A stretch of DNA of 64,000 bases from positions 248,001 to 312,000 of the forward strand of contig NZ_JAGGNR010000008.1 in assembly GCF_018614975.1 (NCBI RefSeq). Direction: 5' to 3'. Of this stretch, positions 16,305 to 26,062 are shown one piece after another. Position 1 is the stretch's first letter. Each line of letters opens with the position of its first letter. This DNA comes from Paenibacillus polymyxa (GTDB lineage Bacteria > Bacillota > Bacilli > Paenibacillales > Paenibacillaceae). A program made the position numbers and the translations under genes. The notes under the pieces are model-generated. The model had not been told where the DNA came from, did no database searches, and was given only the letters and a program-made list of their open reading frames with translations.

Positions 16305-17897
16305 CTAACCATTTCGTTTTTCTTGTTCGCGCAGTTCGATCCGGCGGATTTTACCCGAGTTGGTCTTTGGCAGATCCGTAACAAATTCGATCTTACGTGG
16401 ATATTTATAAGGTGCTGTGATTTCCTTGACATGGTGCTGCAATTCACGCATCAGTTCTGGTGAAGCCAGTGAATCATCTCGCAGTACAACAAATGCTTTC
16501 ACCACATTGCCACGGATCTCATCTGGACTTGCAACTACCGCGCATTCCTTCACACTGGCGTGTTTCATAAGTGCTTCTTCCACTTCAAATGGTCCAATCG
16601 TGTAGCCCGAACTGATGATGATGTCATCACTGCGCCCTTCAAACCAGAAGTAACCTTCTTCGTCTTTGCGTGCACGGTCTCCTGTTACAAAATAATCGCC
16701 ACGCTGATTCGCTTCCTTCCGTCCCTCATCCTGATAATAGGACCGGAATAAAGCTGGCATTTCTTTGTGTACCGCGATATCTCCTACTTCACCCGCAGGA
16801 ACAGGTTGTCCCTCTTCGTCAATAATTTCAATCAATCCCGGTGTAATCGACTGACCCATCGAGCCAATGCGTACAGGCGCATCTTTGAGACTGCCGATTA
16901 ACAACGTGCTCTCGGTCTGTCCGTATCCGTCTCGAATAGTCAGGTCAAAGTGACGCTGGAAGATTTCAATGACTTCCTGATTGAGCGGTTCACCCGCTGA
17001 AACAGCACTGCGCAAATGAGACAGGTCATAATGTCCAAGATCATCGGCTTTGGCCATCAACCGATATTCCGTTGGTGTACAGCAAAGGACATTAATCTGA
17101 TGTTCCTGCATCAGTTCAAGATAACGCTTGGGCTGGAATGATCCATTGTAGACCAGTCCGGTCGCGCCTCTTCCGAGTACCGACAGGAACGGGCTCCAGA
17201 TCCATTTTTGCCAGCCAGGTGCAGCCGTTGCCCATACCGTATCCGAAGGTTGAATATCCAGCCATAATGAAGAAGCGATCCGCAGGTGGGCATATCCCCA
17301 ACCGTGGCTGTGTACAACTCCTTTGGGATTACCTGTTGTGCCCGAAGTATAAGCAAGGATAGCCGTATCATCACGATGAGTTTCCACCGCAGCCATCTCG
17401 TCGGGTTGATTCTGCATTAACTGATGCACATTGACCCAGCCTTCAGCAGATACGCCGACTTCACCATTCGGTGATGCCACGATGCGATGTGCCAGTGACG
17501 GCAGATCCGCGTCCATCTTTTCCACTTCCGAGGTTGTCTCGGACCATACAATAACAGCTCGCGCCTCAGAGTGACGCAGACGATATTCCAGATCTTTTGC
17601 CCGTAACATCTCGGAGGAAGGAATAACGGCAATCCCCAGTTTCAGACAAGCAATGTAAATAACATAGGCAATAATGCGGCGTGGTACCATGACCAACACC
17701 CGATCACCCTTCTCTAGTCCAAGTTCACGCAATCCTCCAGCAAGACGATTCGCCTGCTTGAACAAATCACCATACGTGATCTCTTCCAATTCTCGTTGAT
17801 CGCTGAGCCATCTAAGTGCAATCCGGTCTGATGGATGATTCTCCATCTCGGATGTCAGGTTATAGCTTTCAGGCGAAATCCACTGTTCAAAGTTCAA
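16305..17897 (-). CDS. AMP-forming acyl-CoA synthetase (YtcI/AcsA-like)
   Basis: This is a 530-residue adenylate-forming ligase that activates a carboxylic acid as acyl-AMP and then acyl-CoA. Motifs are AYTSGTTGNPKG near residues 187-198 (P-loop), GYGQTES in the middle, YFVTGDRARKDEEGYFWFEGR (A8 region hinge) and the catalytic Lys in LPKTNSGKIRRIEL at the end. Length and motif spacing fit the acetyl/medium-chain acyl-CoA group; the exact acid is not predictable. The gene is alone, with a TATAAT-like -10 element about 45 bases upstream of the ATG at 17897. Confidence 0.88.
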   Translation of the reverse strand: MNFEQWISPESYNLTSEMENHPSDRIALRWLSDQRELEEITYGDLFKQANRLAGGLRELGLEKGDRVLVMVPRRIIAYVIYIACLKLGIAVIPSSEMLRAKDLEYRLRHSEARAVIVWSETTSEVEKMDADLPSLAHRIVASPNGEVGVSAEGWVNVHQLMQNQPDEMAAVETHRDDTAILAYTSGTTGNPKGVVHSHGWGYAHLRIASSLWLDIQPSDTVWATAAPGWQKWIWSPFLSVLGRGATGLVYNGSFQPKRYLELMQEHQINVLCCTPTEYRLMAKADDLGHYDLSHLRSAVSAGEPLNQEVIEIFQRHFDLTIRDGYGQTESTLLIGSLKDAPVRIGSMGQSITPGLIEIIDEEGQPVPAGEVGDIAVHKEMPALFRSYYQDEGRKEANQRGDYFVTGDRARKDEEGYFWFEGRSDDIIISSGYTIGPFEVEEALMKHASVKECAVVASPDEIRGNVVKAFVVLRDDSLASPELMRELQHHVKEITAPYKYPRKIEFVTDLPKTNSGKIRRIELREQEKRNG

Positions 17898-18064
17898 ATG
17901 GAGCCTCTCCTTCGTAGTTCAATTGTAAAGCTTCTATTTATTATACCCTAAATCCTAGGACCAGGTGCTATGATCTAAGTTCATTCTAAAAAAAATAAAC
18001 ATAGGTCAATTAATGATAACTACCATTATAATAGATCTCTTCTTATAAAGAAAATGACATAACT

Positions 18065-18105
18065 AAAAGTGGCACCTACCTGGTCGTCAGGAAAGTGCCA
18101 CTTTT
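18065..18105. terminator. Terminator after the aldo/keto reductase gene
   Basis: AAAAGTGGCAC and its complement GTGCCACTTTT form an 11-bp stem, with a smaller CCTG/CAGG stem inside. Runs of A and T flank it on both sides, so it can act in both directions. Confidence 0.85.
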
Positions 18106-18150
18106 ATAAGAGAATCTCACTATAATTTTCACACAGCTATACTGTGTATG

Positions 18151-19155
18151 TTACCAAGGATAATTACCCATGCCGTCCAAAATGCTCTCAATTTCATTGA
18201 GCTCTTCCGTTGTCAGATCCGGTGCCCGGAGCGCAGCCACGTTTTCTTCAATCTGGGACACACGACTTGCACCAATCAGTGCAGAGGTTACACGGTTACC
18301 GCGCAAGATCCAGTTCAGAGCCAGTTGGGAGATCGTCTGTCCTCTTCGCTCGGCAACTGCCTGAAGCGCATCGAACTTGGCAATCCGTTCGTCCGTGTAT
18401 GCTTCTTTTTTCAAATTACCTGTTGGATTGGCTCGTTCTTCCTTGATCTTGTCGACATATTTATTCGTCAACTGACCGCGGCCGAGTGGACAGAACGCAA
18501 TGGAACCTACGCCTTGCTCATCCAGTACGTCCTGCAAACCGTCTTCAATCCAGCGATTGAGCATCGAGTAGTTTGGTTGATGAACCAGACACGGCGTACC
18601 CAGACGCCGAAGAATGGTTACCGCTTCTTGCGTCTGTTCTGCATTATAATTGGACAAGCCTACATACAGTGCTTTACCTTGCCGAACGATGTGATCCAGC
18701 GCCGTCATCGTTTCTTCCAATGGTGTGTCCGGGTCTGGACGGTGATGATAGAAAATGTCTACATAATCCAACCCCATCCGACCAAGACTTTGATCCAGAC
18801 TGGCAATCAGGTTTTTGCGGGAGCCCCACTCGCCGTAAGGTCCACTCCACATATGATAGCCTGCCTTCGACGAGATAAGCAGTTCATCCCGGTAAGGACG
18901 CAGATGTTTTTTATAAATCACACCAAAGTTCTCTTCCGCTGATCCTGGAGGTGGACCATAGTTATTCGCCAGATCGAAATGGTTAATTCCGAGGTCAAAG
19001 GCACGCAAAATCATCTCTTCCTGAATATCCAATGTACGGTTGCCACCAAAATTCTGCCATAAACCCAGCGCAATTTGTGGCAGTCTGATTCCGGATTTGC
19101 CGGAACGCACATATTTCATCTCATCATATCGTTGTTCACTCGCAGTATAGGGCAT
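18151..19155 (-). CDS. Aldo/keto reductase (YghZ/glyceraldehyde-3-phosphate reductase-like)
   Basis: This is a 334-residue NADPH-dependent reductase with a TIM-barrel fold. Early residues carry SGKSGIRLPQIALGLWQNFG. The catalytic Asp-Tyr pair lies in HFDLANNYGPPPGSAEENFG and the Lys in LLISSKAGYHMW. The Tyr-His neighbourhood is YVDIFYHHRPDPDTPLEET, and the C-terminal cofactor site reads SALIGASRVSQIEENVAAL. The GPPPGSAEENFG and MWSGPYGEWGSRKNL segments are typical of the YghZ/KvB-like subgroup. I chose ATG 19155; a GTG at 19167 is in frame. It is divergent from an AraC regulator that may control it. Confidence 0.9.
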   Translation of the reverse strand: MPYTASEQRYDEMKYVRSGKSGIRLPQIALGLWQNFGGNRTLDIQEEMILRAFDLGINHFDLANNYGPPPGSAEENFGVIYKKHLRPYRDELLISSKAGYHMWSGPYGEWGSRKNLIASLDQSLGRMGLDYVDIFYHHRPDPDTPLEETMTALDHIVRQGKALYVGLSNYNAEQTQEAVTILRRLGTPCLVHQPNYSMLNRWIEDGLQDVLDEQGVGSIAFCPLGRGQLTNKYVDKIKEERANPTGNLKKEAYTDERIAKFDALQAVAERRGQTISQLALNWILRGNRVTSALIGASRVSQIEENVAALRAPDLTTEELNEIESILDGMGNYPW

Positions 19156-19356
19156 TGTTATTCTCACTTTCCTGTAGGGTTTGTTGAATTCCTTTTCATC
19201 TTAGACATTTCTCGGGCAAAACGATATGGCATTTCGCTATAATCATATGGAATAATGATTGTTATCTATATATACTAATGTTAAATTCTTAATCTTTTCA
19301 GATATGTAGTATGTTAAAATGCAAGATGAGACGAAATCACACAGGAGTGAATACCC

Positions 19357-20202
19357 TTGATTACGTATATGTTCAAAAACAATCATTTTCAGGAGCTTCA
19401 GCTCCTTCATTATGGAACCGAAGGCTGTACAGCAGGTCACCACTTTGGCCCTGCCATGCGAGACTATTATAAAATTCATTATATTCTGAATGGCAAAGGT
19501 ACCTTTGAAGTTGGTGGCAAAACGTATACCCTGCACAAAGGTCAAGGTTTTCTAATTGTTCCGCACTCTGTCGTGCATTACGAAGCAGATCAAGATGACC
19601 CATGGGAATATAGCTGGGTAGCTTTTCAAGGCAGCAATAGTCCATCTTTTCTACAGCAGGCATGTCTGTCGGAGCATCACCCGATTTTTGAGCTTGGTAA
19701 TGAGGATGACGACATGCGATCCTGTCTGCACCGAATGGTCAATTCGCGCAATACCCACAAAGGCTGGGAGATCAGCATGACGGGTTTGCTGTATCAATTC
19801 TTCTCCATATTAATTGATCAGGCTAATTCAGAGCATCTTCAACCCATTCAGGATTATTCGAGGGAAACCTACGTAACGCAGGTGATGGACTTTATTGAAA
19901 TGAACTACGCCAATGCCATTACCGTTCAATCCATCGCGGCCCATGTCGGTTTGCAGCGCAGTTACCTGTGCTCTCTCTTCAAGGACCAGATGGGAAGCAG
20001 CATTCAATCGTATCTGGTCCATTACCGGATGCGCCGGGCAGCCGAATTGACCCTAGATCCGGGACTGACCATTGGGGATGTTGCCCGTTCTGTAGGCTAT
20101 ACGGATCCATTGCTCTTCTCCAAAATGTTCAAAAAAGTGATGGGCGAAGCCCCCACCTACTACCGCAAACATAAAACAGCACCCTCCCAGTTAAGTTGTT
20201 AA
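19357..20202 (+). CDS. AraC family transcriptional regulator
   Basis: This is a 281-residue regulator. An N-terminal cupin sensor (residues about 30-110: RDYYKIHYILNGKGTFEVGG and GFLIVPHSVVHYEADQDDPW) is followed by a C-terminal pair of helix-turn-helix motifs (ITVQSIAAHVGLQRSYLCSL and TIGDVARSVGYTDPLLFSKM). The sensor type is common in regulators of sugar metabolism. The start is TTG 19357, with AGGAGTG seven bases upstream; an ATG four codons later is less well placed. It diverges from the aldo/keto reductase. Its last codons and stop form part of the terminator hairpin. Confidence 0.9.
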   Translation: MITYMFKNNHFQELQLLHYGTEGCTAGHHFGPAMRDYYKIHYILNGKGTFEVGGKTYTLHKGQGFLIVPHSVVHYEADQDDPWEYSWVAFQGSNSPSFLQQACLSEHHPIFELGNEDDDMRSCLHRMVNSRNTHKGWEISMTGLLYQFFSILIDQANSEHLQPIQDYSRETYVTQVMDFIEMNYANAITVQSIAAHVGLQRSYLCSLFKDQMGSSIQSYLVHYRMRRAAELTLDPGLTIGDVARSVGYTDPLLFSKMFKKVMGEAPTYYRKHKTAPSQLSC

Positions 20203-20219
20203 TCGGGAAGGTGCTGTTT
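20174..20219 (+). terminator. Terminator overlapping the end of the AraC gene
   Basis: AAACAGCACCCTCCC (20174-20188) pairs with GGGAAGGTGCTGTTT (20205-20219), with one unpaired base. The AraC stop codon TAA (20200-20202) lies in the loop, so the last nine codons are part of the terminator. Confidence 0.85.
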
Positions 20220-20271
20220 GTGTCAATCATTTATCCTTACAATCGTTATTCCTTACATTCTTATCATTTGT

Positions 20272-20670
20272 TTATACCGTCTCCGGCATGGATACGCCGA
20301 CGACTTGTACTTTAATTTCATCCACCATAACGCCAGCTAATTGCTCTACAGCCTGTTGAACATTATGTTGAAGTTCACGGCAGACCTCGTGCATCTTGTT
20401 ACCATATTGAATGTTGATGCGCAGCTGGATGGTTGCCTGATCGTCTTTGACGTGTACGTCAATCCCTTTTTGCAGACTCTTGCCGCTGATACTCTTGGCA
20501 ATCCCTTCAGTCAGTCCAACGGACATAGAGGATACACCAGCCGTTGATTGAGCGGCCATTCCCACGATCTTGGATAACACATTGTTCGAGATGTGAATGG
20601 TACCCATTTGAACAGATTGAGGTGGGATATATTCAGGTTCATTGTATTGTTTTTCGATAATTTCAGACAT
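20272..20670 (-). CDS. Asp23/Gls24 family envelope stress response protein
   Basis: This is a 132-residue Asp23/Gls24 protein with the family core GTIHISNNVLSKIVGMAAQS, VGLTEGIAKSISGKSL and VDVHVKDDQATIQLRINIQYG-like strands (here IDVHVKDDQATIQLRINIQY). It ends VVDEIKVQVVGVSMPE-like (VDEIKVQVVGVSMPETV). Members are small, abundant proteins linked to cell-envelope or alkaline stress. I chose ATG 20670 with AGGAG eight bases before; an in-frame GTG at 20677-20679 lacks a good site. It follows the AI-2E family gene on the same strand by only 19 to 29 bases and may be cotranscribed ahead of it. Confidence 0.88.
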   Translation of the reverse strand: MSEIIEKQYNEPEYIPPQSVQMGTIHISNNVLSKIVGMAAQSTAGVSSMSVGLTEGIAKSISGKSLQKGIDVHVKDDQATIQLRINIQYGNKMHEVCRELQHNVQQAVEQLAGVMVDEIKVQVVGVSMPETV

Positions 20671-20698
20671 GTACTCCACTCCTTCGAATAATTAAATT

Positions 20699-21778
20699 CT
20701 ATGCATTCTGCCATTTGTCCTTAAAGAACATGTTATAGATTCGAACCAAAAGAATTTTAACAATCATATAAACCGGGATAATAATCAGGATGGCAATAAT
20801 TCCACCCAGGTCGCCTGCACCCAACACCAGAATGATGGTCGTGAGCGGGTGAATATCGAGCTTTTTGCCGAATACGTACGGTGCAACCAGGTTATCCTGA
20901 ATCTGCTGAGCGACAAGAATAATAATCAGAGACCAGATGGCAACCGATGGTGAAACCACGAGACCCATGATCACAATAGGTACGGACGACACAATCGCTC
21001 CGATAAACGGAACAAAGTTCAAGATGACCGCAATTACCGTGAGCAGTAATGCGTAAGGCAGTCCAATGATGAGGAAACCAATATACATCAATACACCCAG
21101 TGCCAGATTCACCAAAACTCTTCCCACAATAAAACCACTCAACGCCTGATCAATCTCAATTACGACTTCACGGCTATCATTTTGGAAACGTTTTGGAGCG
21201 ATATGTGCCAATTTACGACCAAATTTATCGCCTTGTAACAGCATATAGAACAAAAGGATCGGTAGTGTAAACAAGATGATCGCAAAACTGGAAACGAGTG
21301 AGAAAAATCCACTTACATAGTTGGTTACAAAGTTAAATCCTTTGTTGATATACTCCGTGATCTGGGAGAAAGGTGTCGAGCCCTCAGGGAACAAGGCCTG
21401 AATGGCACCATTTTGCTCCAGCTCTCTCAGCTGGTCACTTAATGAATTAATTAGACTTGGTGCGTTATCAACCAGGTTGATTAGTTGCTCACGTAACGAT
21501 GGCCATAAACCAATGATGAAGAACACTCCCAGAATAGCAGTAATCAGATAGATTAGCAAAATACTTAACGTGCGATTTATTTTCTTTTTCTCCATATAAT
21601 TCACAAGCGGCCTTAACAGATAATAAAAGAACACCGACAACATCATCGGCACAGTGATGACCGTGATCATGGTGACTAGCGGCTGAAAGATGAAGCTCAC
21701 ACGTGATAATAAATAGATATTAACCAATAACAACGCCAGTGCAATACTGAACCGGACAAACGTATTTACTTTGAACAA
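20699..21778 (-). CDS. AI-2E family transporter
   Basis: This integral membrane protein of about 359 residues with eight hydrophobic segments belongs to the AI-2E/PerM superfamily, whose members export small molecules or ions; the cargo here is unknown. Family features are an N-terminal helix pair, the GLWPSLREQLINLVDNAPSL amphipathic region, a central QGDKFGRKLAHIAPKRFQND segment, the IVGRVLVNLALGVLMYIGFL helix, and DNLVAPYVFGKKLDIHPLTT near the C-terminus. The start is best placed at TTG 21778: GGAGGG stands seven bases before it, whereas the longer frame would begin at a GTG without a ribosome-binding site. Confidence 0.88.
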   Translation of the reverse strand: MFKVNTFVRFSIALALLLVNIYLLSRVSFIFQPLVTMITVITVPMMLSVFFYYLLRPLVNYMEKKKINRTLSILLIYLITAILGVFFIIGLWPSLREQLINLVDNAPSLINSLSDQLRELEQNGAIQALFPEGSTPFSQITEYINKGFNFVTNYVSGFFSLVSSFAIILFTLPILLFYMLLQGDKFGRKLAHIAPKRFQNDSREVVIEIDQALSGFIVGRVLVNLALGVLMYIGFLIIGLPYALLLTVIAVILNFVPFIGAIVSSVPIVIMGLVVSPSVAIWSLIIILVAQQIQDNLVAPYVFGKKLDIHPLTTIILVLGAGDLGGIIAILIIIPVYMIVKILLVRIYNMFFKDKWQNA

Positions 21779-21813
21779 AATATTTCCCTCCACATGGACA
21801 TTTCTTCTCTTAT

Positions 21814-23271
21814 TTAATTTGGAATCTCAATGCTAAACACGGTTGTTTCTCGCCCACGCCGGGAAAGGATCAGCCGTCCACCCATTTTCTCCGTATTACG
21901 CCGTGCGATGGACAACCCGAGACCGGTGCCTCCGGTCGCTGTCCGCGCCTCATCCCCTCGTACAAACGGGTCAAAGATGGTTGACCACAGTTCTTGTGGT
22001 ATGCCCACTCCGTTATCTGCCACCTCTATCACCACATGGGTATGAAGCGGAATGAGTTCGAGGCGCAGTTCGGTTCCGATTGGATTATAAGACAGAGCAT
22101 TGGTAATCAAATTCTGGATGACTCTGGATAACAGCTCCGGATCATACCTCGCGTAGATCACCTCATCAGGAACAAGTACATGAAGGACAAACTGTTTCTG
22201 TTCAATCTCCCCATAGGTATCTGCCATAATCTCTCGCACGAATTCTCCAATCTCTCTTCTCTGAATATGCATGCGAAAATCGGGCGAATCCACCTTGAGC
22301 AGCTCCAACATATTCTGTATCATGCGTGCAACTTGAACGGACTTGTTATAGATGTATCCCAGATATCTTTGCTGCCTGTCCTTGTCCTCCCCACGTCCTT
22401 CCACCAATGCCTGCGCATATCCCTGTATGGATGTTATCGGTGTTTTCAGATCATGTGATAAGTCTACAATCAGTCGCTGTTTACTCTCTTCGGCGTAACG
22501 TTTTTCCGCAGAGGTGTTCTCAATAACGTCCGCCATGTAGTTAAAAGTCTCACCGATCTGGACAAATTCTCTCTCGGCCGAAATCGACATCCGTGTACTG
22601 TAATTCCCTTGTATCATCTGCGTAAGACCCGAGGAGAGGATGCTGAGTGGTTTTTTGATTCTCCGTGCGACCCAATAGCTGTAGACAAAGATCAATAATA
22701 AAACCAAACCGATGCCAATCATAATGTAAAAGGATAATGGATGTTTCAGATTAGTAATCAACTGATTATCATTAATCCGCACGCTGACCAGATCACGCGG
22801 GATTTTGAGCAATACATACGCTGCCGTTCCTGCTGTCGAGAGAGGAGTGATCGAATAATAGTATTCCTGGTTACTCCGATTCTCAAGTCCAGCATATAGA
22901 TCGGCTTCACTGTATTGGGTGAACGCATCTTGCTTGTCTCCCACATGATGAATGACGTTGCGATTCGCATCCAGAATCTCAATCCAGCCGCCGCTGTCCT
23001 TGAGACGTGGGATCTCTGTGTCTTTGCCTTTCGACACCGAACCTCCACCGGAATAAAATTCGTTCTCCAGCTCTTCCACATATACGTGGGCTTCAACATT
23101 CAGATCCGGATCAACCACCTGATCCGAAATGCGAAAATCCACGACATCAAGTGAAACCATAAGGTACACGATCAATACCAGTAACAGCAAAAAGAAGTTG
23201 AACAGCAAAAAGTCCAGTGTCAGGGATGTCTGCAACAGTCGCTTTTCTCTAGCTTTCCATGGGCGCTTCAA
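21814..23271 (-). CDS. HAMP-domain sensor histidine kinase
   Basis: This is a 485-residue membrane kinase. It has TM1 at about residues 18-42, an extracellular sensor of about 130 residues, TM2 near 177-200, a HAMP linker (RRIKKPLSILSSGLTQMIQG), the phosphoacceptor H-box DLSHDLKTPITSIQGY near 275, and ATPase boxes N (NLITNALSYNP), G1 (ADNGVGIP), F and G2 (GGTGLGLSIA). It signals to the response regulator encoded upstream, whose gene it overlaps by 23 bases. The start is TTG 23271, overlapping the regulator's 3' end; a good Shine-Dalgarno is not evident. The extracellular ligand is unknown. Confidence 0.92.
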   Translation of the reverse strand: MKRPWKAREKRLLQTSLTLDFLLFNFFLLLLVLIVYLMVSLDVVDFRISDQVVDPDLNVEAHVYVEELENEFYSGGGSVSKGKDTEIPRLKDSGGWIEILDANRNVIHHVGDKQDAFTQYSEADLYAGLENRSNQEYYYSITPLSTAGTAAYVLLKIPRDLVSVRINDNQLITNLKHPLSFYIMIGIGLVLLLIFVYSYWVARRIKKPLSILSSGLTQMIQGNYSTRMSISAEREFVQIGETFNYMADVIENTSAEKRYAEESKQRLIVDLSHDLKTPITSIQGYAQALVEGRGEDKDRQQRYLGYIYNKSVQVARMIQNMLELLKVDSPDFRMHIQRREIGEFVREIMADTYGEIEQKQFVLHVLVPDEVIYARYDPELLSRVIQNLITNALSYNPIGTELRLELIPLHTHVVIEVADNGVGIPQELWSTIFDPFVRGDEARTATGGTGLGLSIARRNTEKMGGRLILSRRGRETTVFSIEIPN

Positions 23272-23956
23272 TTTTGTATCCCAGTCCCCTTATCGTTTTG
23301 AGATATTCCGGTTGTCTGGAGTCACGCTCGATCTTCTCCCGAATGTTGCTGATATGTACCATGATCGTACTGTCCTCGTGCGCATAATAATCGCCCCAGA
23401 CCGCTTCGTATATTTTTTTACGGGTGAATACTCGGCCAGGTTGATCGAGCAACAATTCCATGATTTTATACTCTGTAGAAGTCAAAGTTACAGGACTTCC
23501 TGAACGAAAAAGGAGACATTGGGATCGATCCAGCGTCAGATCACCTAATACCAGATTCTGTTCTTTCGCTGCGGGAACCTCCGCTGCATCAAATTGATTA
23601 ACTCTTCTGAGCAACGCCTCTACTCTGGCGACAATCTCAAGCGGGTTGAACGGCTTCGCTATATAATCGTCTGCCCCAAGTCCCAGTCCGAGGATTTTAT
23701 CGTGATCCTGACTTTTGGCGGATAGGAACAGAACAGGCATGTGATGCGTCGCCCGGATCTGCTTGATCAACTGCAATCCATCCATTACAGGCATCATGAT
23801 GTCCAGTATGACCAGATCGATCTGTGTTGAACGTATGGTTTGTAGCGCCTCGGCTCCATTCACCGCAGTTTTAATGGTATAGTCCTTCTCCAGATAGAGT
23901 TGAAGCAGTTCCACAATCTCTGGTTCGTCATCTGCAATTAATACAGTGTATCTCAT
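23249..23956 (-). CDS. OmpR/PhoB family response regulator
   Basis: This is a 235-residue regulator. The receiver domain (residues 1-120) has the acidic pocket ADDEPE, phosphorylated Asp52 in DLVILDIMMPVMDG, the switch Thr/Ser in VLFLSAKSQD and Lys in DYIAKPFNP. The C-terminal winged helix (about 135-232) contains TSTEYKIMELLLDQPGRVFT and the recognition segment MVHISNIREKIERDSRQPEYLKTIRG in order. GAGGAATAAC precedes the ATG at 23956. It is the first gene of a two-gene operon with the HAMP kinase. Confidence 0.93.
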   Translation of the reverse strand: MRYTVLIADDEPEIVELLQLYLEKDYTIKTAVNGAEALQTIRSTQIDLVILDIMMPVMDGLQLIKQIRATHHMPVLFLSAKSQDHDKILGLGLGADDYIAKPFNPLEIVARVEALLRRVNQFDAAEVPAAKEQNLVLGDLTLDRSQCLLFRSGSPVTLTSTEYKIMELLLDQPGRVFTRKKIYEAVWGDYYAHEDSTIMVHISNIREKIERDSRQPEYLKTIRGLGYKIEAPMES

Positions 23957-24069
23957 GTTATTCCTCTCATTTCCTATACTCTATGCCTATCTCTACATTA
24001 TTACTATATACTACGTCTCTTAATTCAACCTAAATCATTTCTAAAGATAATCTAAATAAATAGAAATAG

Positions 24070-24091
24070 AGCCCTGGCGCAGGCCAAGGCT
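24070..24091 (-). terminator. Terminator of the Bce-type ABC operon
   Basis: On the minus strand AGCCTTGGC pairs with GCCAGGGCT around a 4-nt loop, followed by CTATTTCTATTTATTT. It stands about 13 bases after the permease stop. Confidence 0.75.
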
Positions 24092-24103
24092 TTAAGAAAG
24101 GTT

Positions 24104-26062
24104 CTAAACTAATTTGGAATACATATGACGCAGATACCGCCAGCGCACGAGTGCAAAATACAAGATCTGCATGGAAGCAAACACCAAGAAGATACGCAGG
24201 CTGTATCCAAAGACCGAGAAATCAACCAGCTGCTGCAACGCTACAAAGGCAACTGAACTGTGGATGACCGCCACCAAGAGTGGCAGGAAGAACATGAGCA
24301 GGAGCTGCCTCGTTACAATGTTGCGGAGTTCGGGACGACTGAGTCCCATTTTGCCAATCATACGATACTGCGCTTCATCCCGTTCCAGATCTGCGTAAAG
24401 TCTGAAATATGTGAAACTTGCTGCAAAGGTGAAGAAAACAATGCCAATCAGACCGCTCAAGATCAGAATGATGCCATTGGTCTGCTTGGAATTAAGCCAA
24501 TCCAACACAAGCGCGCTGACCTCGTAATAACCTTTGTCGGAATGATCATCTTGAATGGATTTGATCAATTCAGGAGCAAAGCTGCGTGTGCCCATCCAAT
24601 CTTTCACGATAAATTGGACCGTTCGCATGGAATAGAAATCTTCAGGCATCCCAACTTCCTCGTTGTACTCAGGTCTCATCTTATTAAACAATTCGTCGGT
24701 TACGATGTAGAGATTAATTTCCCCTTGAAAGGGAATTACAATCTCGGTTCCAGGTGTCGATAGCTGAACAGGTACGCGCTGATTATCAATCTCCAGATTG
24801 ATCTCCCCTCCCGAGACTCCTTGTTCAGCTTGTTCACGGTACTTCTTACGAACCGCCAAATTGCTTGGTGTCATAAATGACTCATCGACCTGTTTCAACG
24901 TACGTTCTTCGTACCCAAGTGCCTTCGCCAGACGGTTATAATCACTCAGCTTAATAATATTGCCATTGTTATTTTCAACTAGAGGAGCATAACTGCCCTT
25001 CACGTAGGGAACTTGATTATCAATCAACGTTTCTTCAATCTGACGAATATGTCGATCCGAGTCGGGAGTATCCCATGAATTCATATAACTGAATGCGTAC
25101 GGATTCGACATGGACGACAACCCCGGGTCAGCAATCGCGAGCATGGTGCCAATTCCCGTAAATGAAGAAGCGGAGATGATACTTACCATGAAAAACATGA
25201 TGGCGTTATCTTTCATTCGATAGGTAAGCTCAGATAGGAAGAGCAGATTGGTTTTGCGGAAAAATAACCGTGGATTACCTTTGAGTGCCCGGATCACGTA
25301 CACACTGAGCTGTGTGAACAGTAAATACGTACCTGCAATAACAACCACGACACTTGCGAGTAATAACGGAAACGAGAAGCTTACCCATACAAAAGTGAAT
25401 ACTCCTGCATAACCCCCTCCAACCAACAATACCGATAACAGTGCGAGCAAACGTGATGCTTTGGGTTCCGGTTTCGGTTTTTCCTCTGATTTCACAAGGT
25501 CAATGAGCGAACCTTTCCGTATGAGCAAGGATGACGACATCGCAATGATAACAAACAGCAGCAAAAATGCGCCAACCGTCAAGGCAATGCCTTTCAGCGG
25601 AAAATAGAACCGAAGACTGTTCTCAACAGCCAGCATGGATCCACAGATGAGCAGGATCAATTTGCCGAAAATAATCCCGAGCCCGATGCCGGTAATGATC
25701 GAAGCTAATCCGATACACATATTCTCCATAAACAGGAGCCGGTTCATCTGTTTGTTTGTCATGCCAATAATCAGAAAAATACCAAATTCTTTCTTGCGTG
25801 TCTTCAGAAATGAACCTACCGAGTAGAGCAGGAACAGAAATGAAAAGATGAATATAATGATCTCCGCAATCATAAACCCCTGGTTAGCAAGCAAAGTAAC
25901 CGTTCCATTGGAACCCTTTAACCCTTCTTTCAGATCGGGATGAAACAGGAGCAATGCATAAGTAAAAAAGATCATAACGGAAAATGTACTACTCAGAAAA
26001 TGAGCCAGATAAATTCTTTTGTTGCGAACAACGTTATTAATGGCGAACTGGCGAAAATTCAT
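24104..26062 (-). CDS. Bce-type ABC transporter permease (FtsX domain, peptide antibiotic sensing/resistance)
   Basis: This is a 652-residue permease with ten predicted helices: an N-terminal helix, an FtsX-like block (IIFIFSFLFLLYSVGSFLKT, then RKKEFGIFLIIGMTNKQMNR near residues 91-110), a helix group around 280, a large extracellular domain of about 200 residues (roughly 310-520) and a C-terminal FtsX block. This topology, with the big loop between helices VII and VIII, is specific to BceB/VraG-type permeases that recognise cell-wall antibiotics such as bacitracin or lantibiotics. It overlaps the ATPase gene by 26 bases. Neighbouring kinase and regulator genes complete the module. Confidence 0.92.
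   Translation of the reverse strand: MNFRQFAINNVVRNKRIYLAHFLSSTFSVMIFFTYALLLFHPDLKEGLKGSNGTVTLLANQGFMIAEIIIFIFSFLFLLYSVGSFLKTRKKEFGIFLIIGMTNKQMNRLLFMENMCIGLASIITGIGLGIIFGKLILLICGSMLAVENSLRFYFPLKGIALTVGAFLLLFVIIAMSSSLLIRKGSLIDLVKSEEKPKPEPKASRLLALLSVLLVGGGYAGVFTFVWVSFSFPLLLASVVVVIAGTYLLFTQLSVYVIRALKGNPRLFFRKTNLLFLSELTYRMKDNAIMFFMVSIISASSFTGIGTMLAIADPGLSSMSNPYAFSYMNSWDTPDSDRHIRQIEETLIDNQVPYVKGSYAPLVENNNGNIIKLSDYNRLAKALGYEERTLKQVDESFMTPSNLAVRKKYREQAEQGVSGGEINLEIDNQRVPVQLSTPGTEIVIPFQGEINLYIVTDELFNKMRPEYNEEVGMPEDFYSMRTVQFIVKDWMGTRSFAPELIKSIQDDHSDKGYYEVSALVLDWLNSKQTNGIILILSGLIGIVFFTFAASFTYFRLYADLERDEAQYRMIGKMGLSRPELRNIVTRQLLLMFFLPLLVAVIHSSVAFVALQQLVDFSVFGYSLRIFLVFASMQILYFALVRWRYLRHMYSKLV

Noticed and set aside
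18148..18942. A 264-codon plus-strand frame opposite the aldo/keto reductase
   Set aside because: Shadow of a conserved gene, with no initiation signal.
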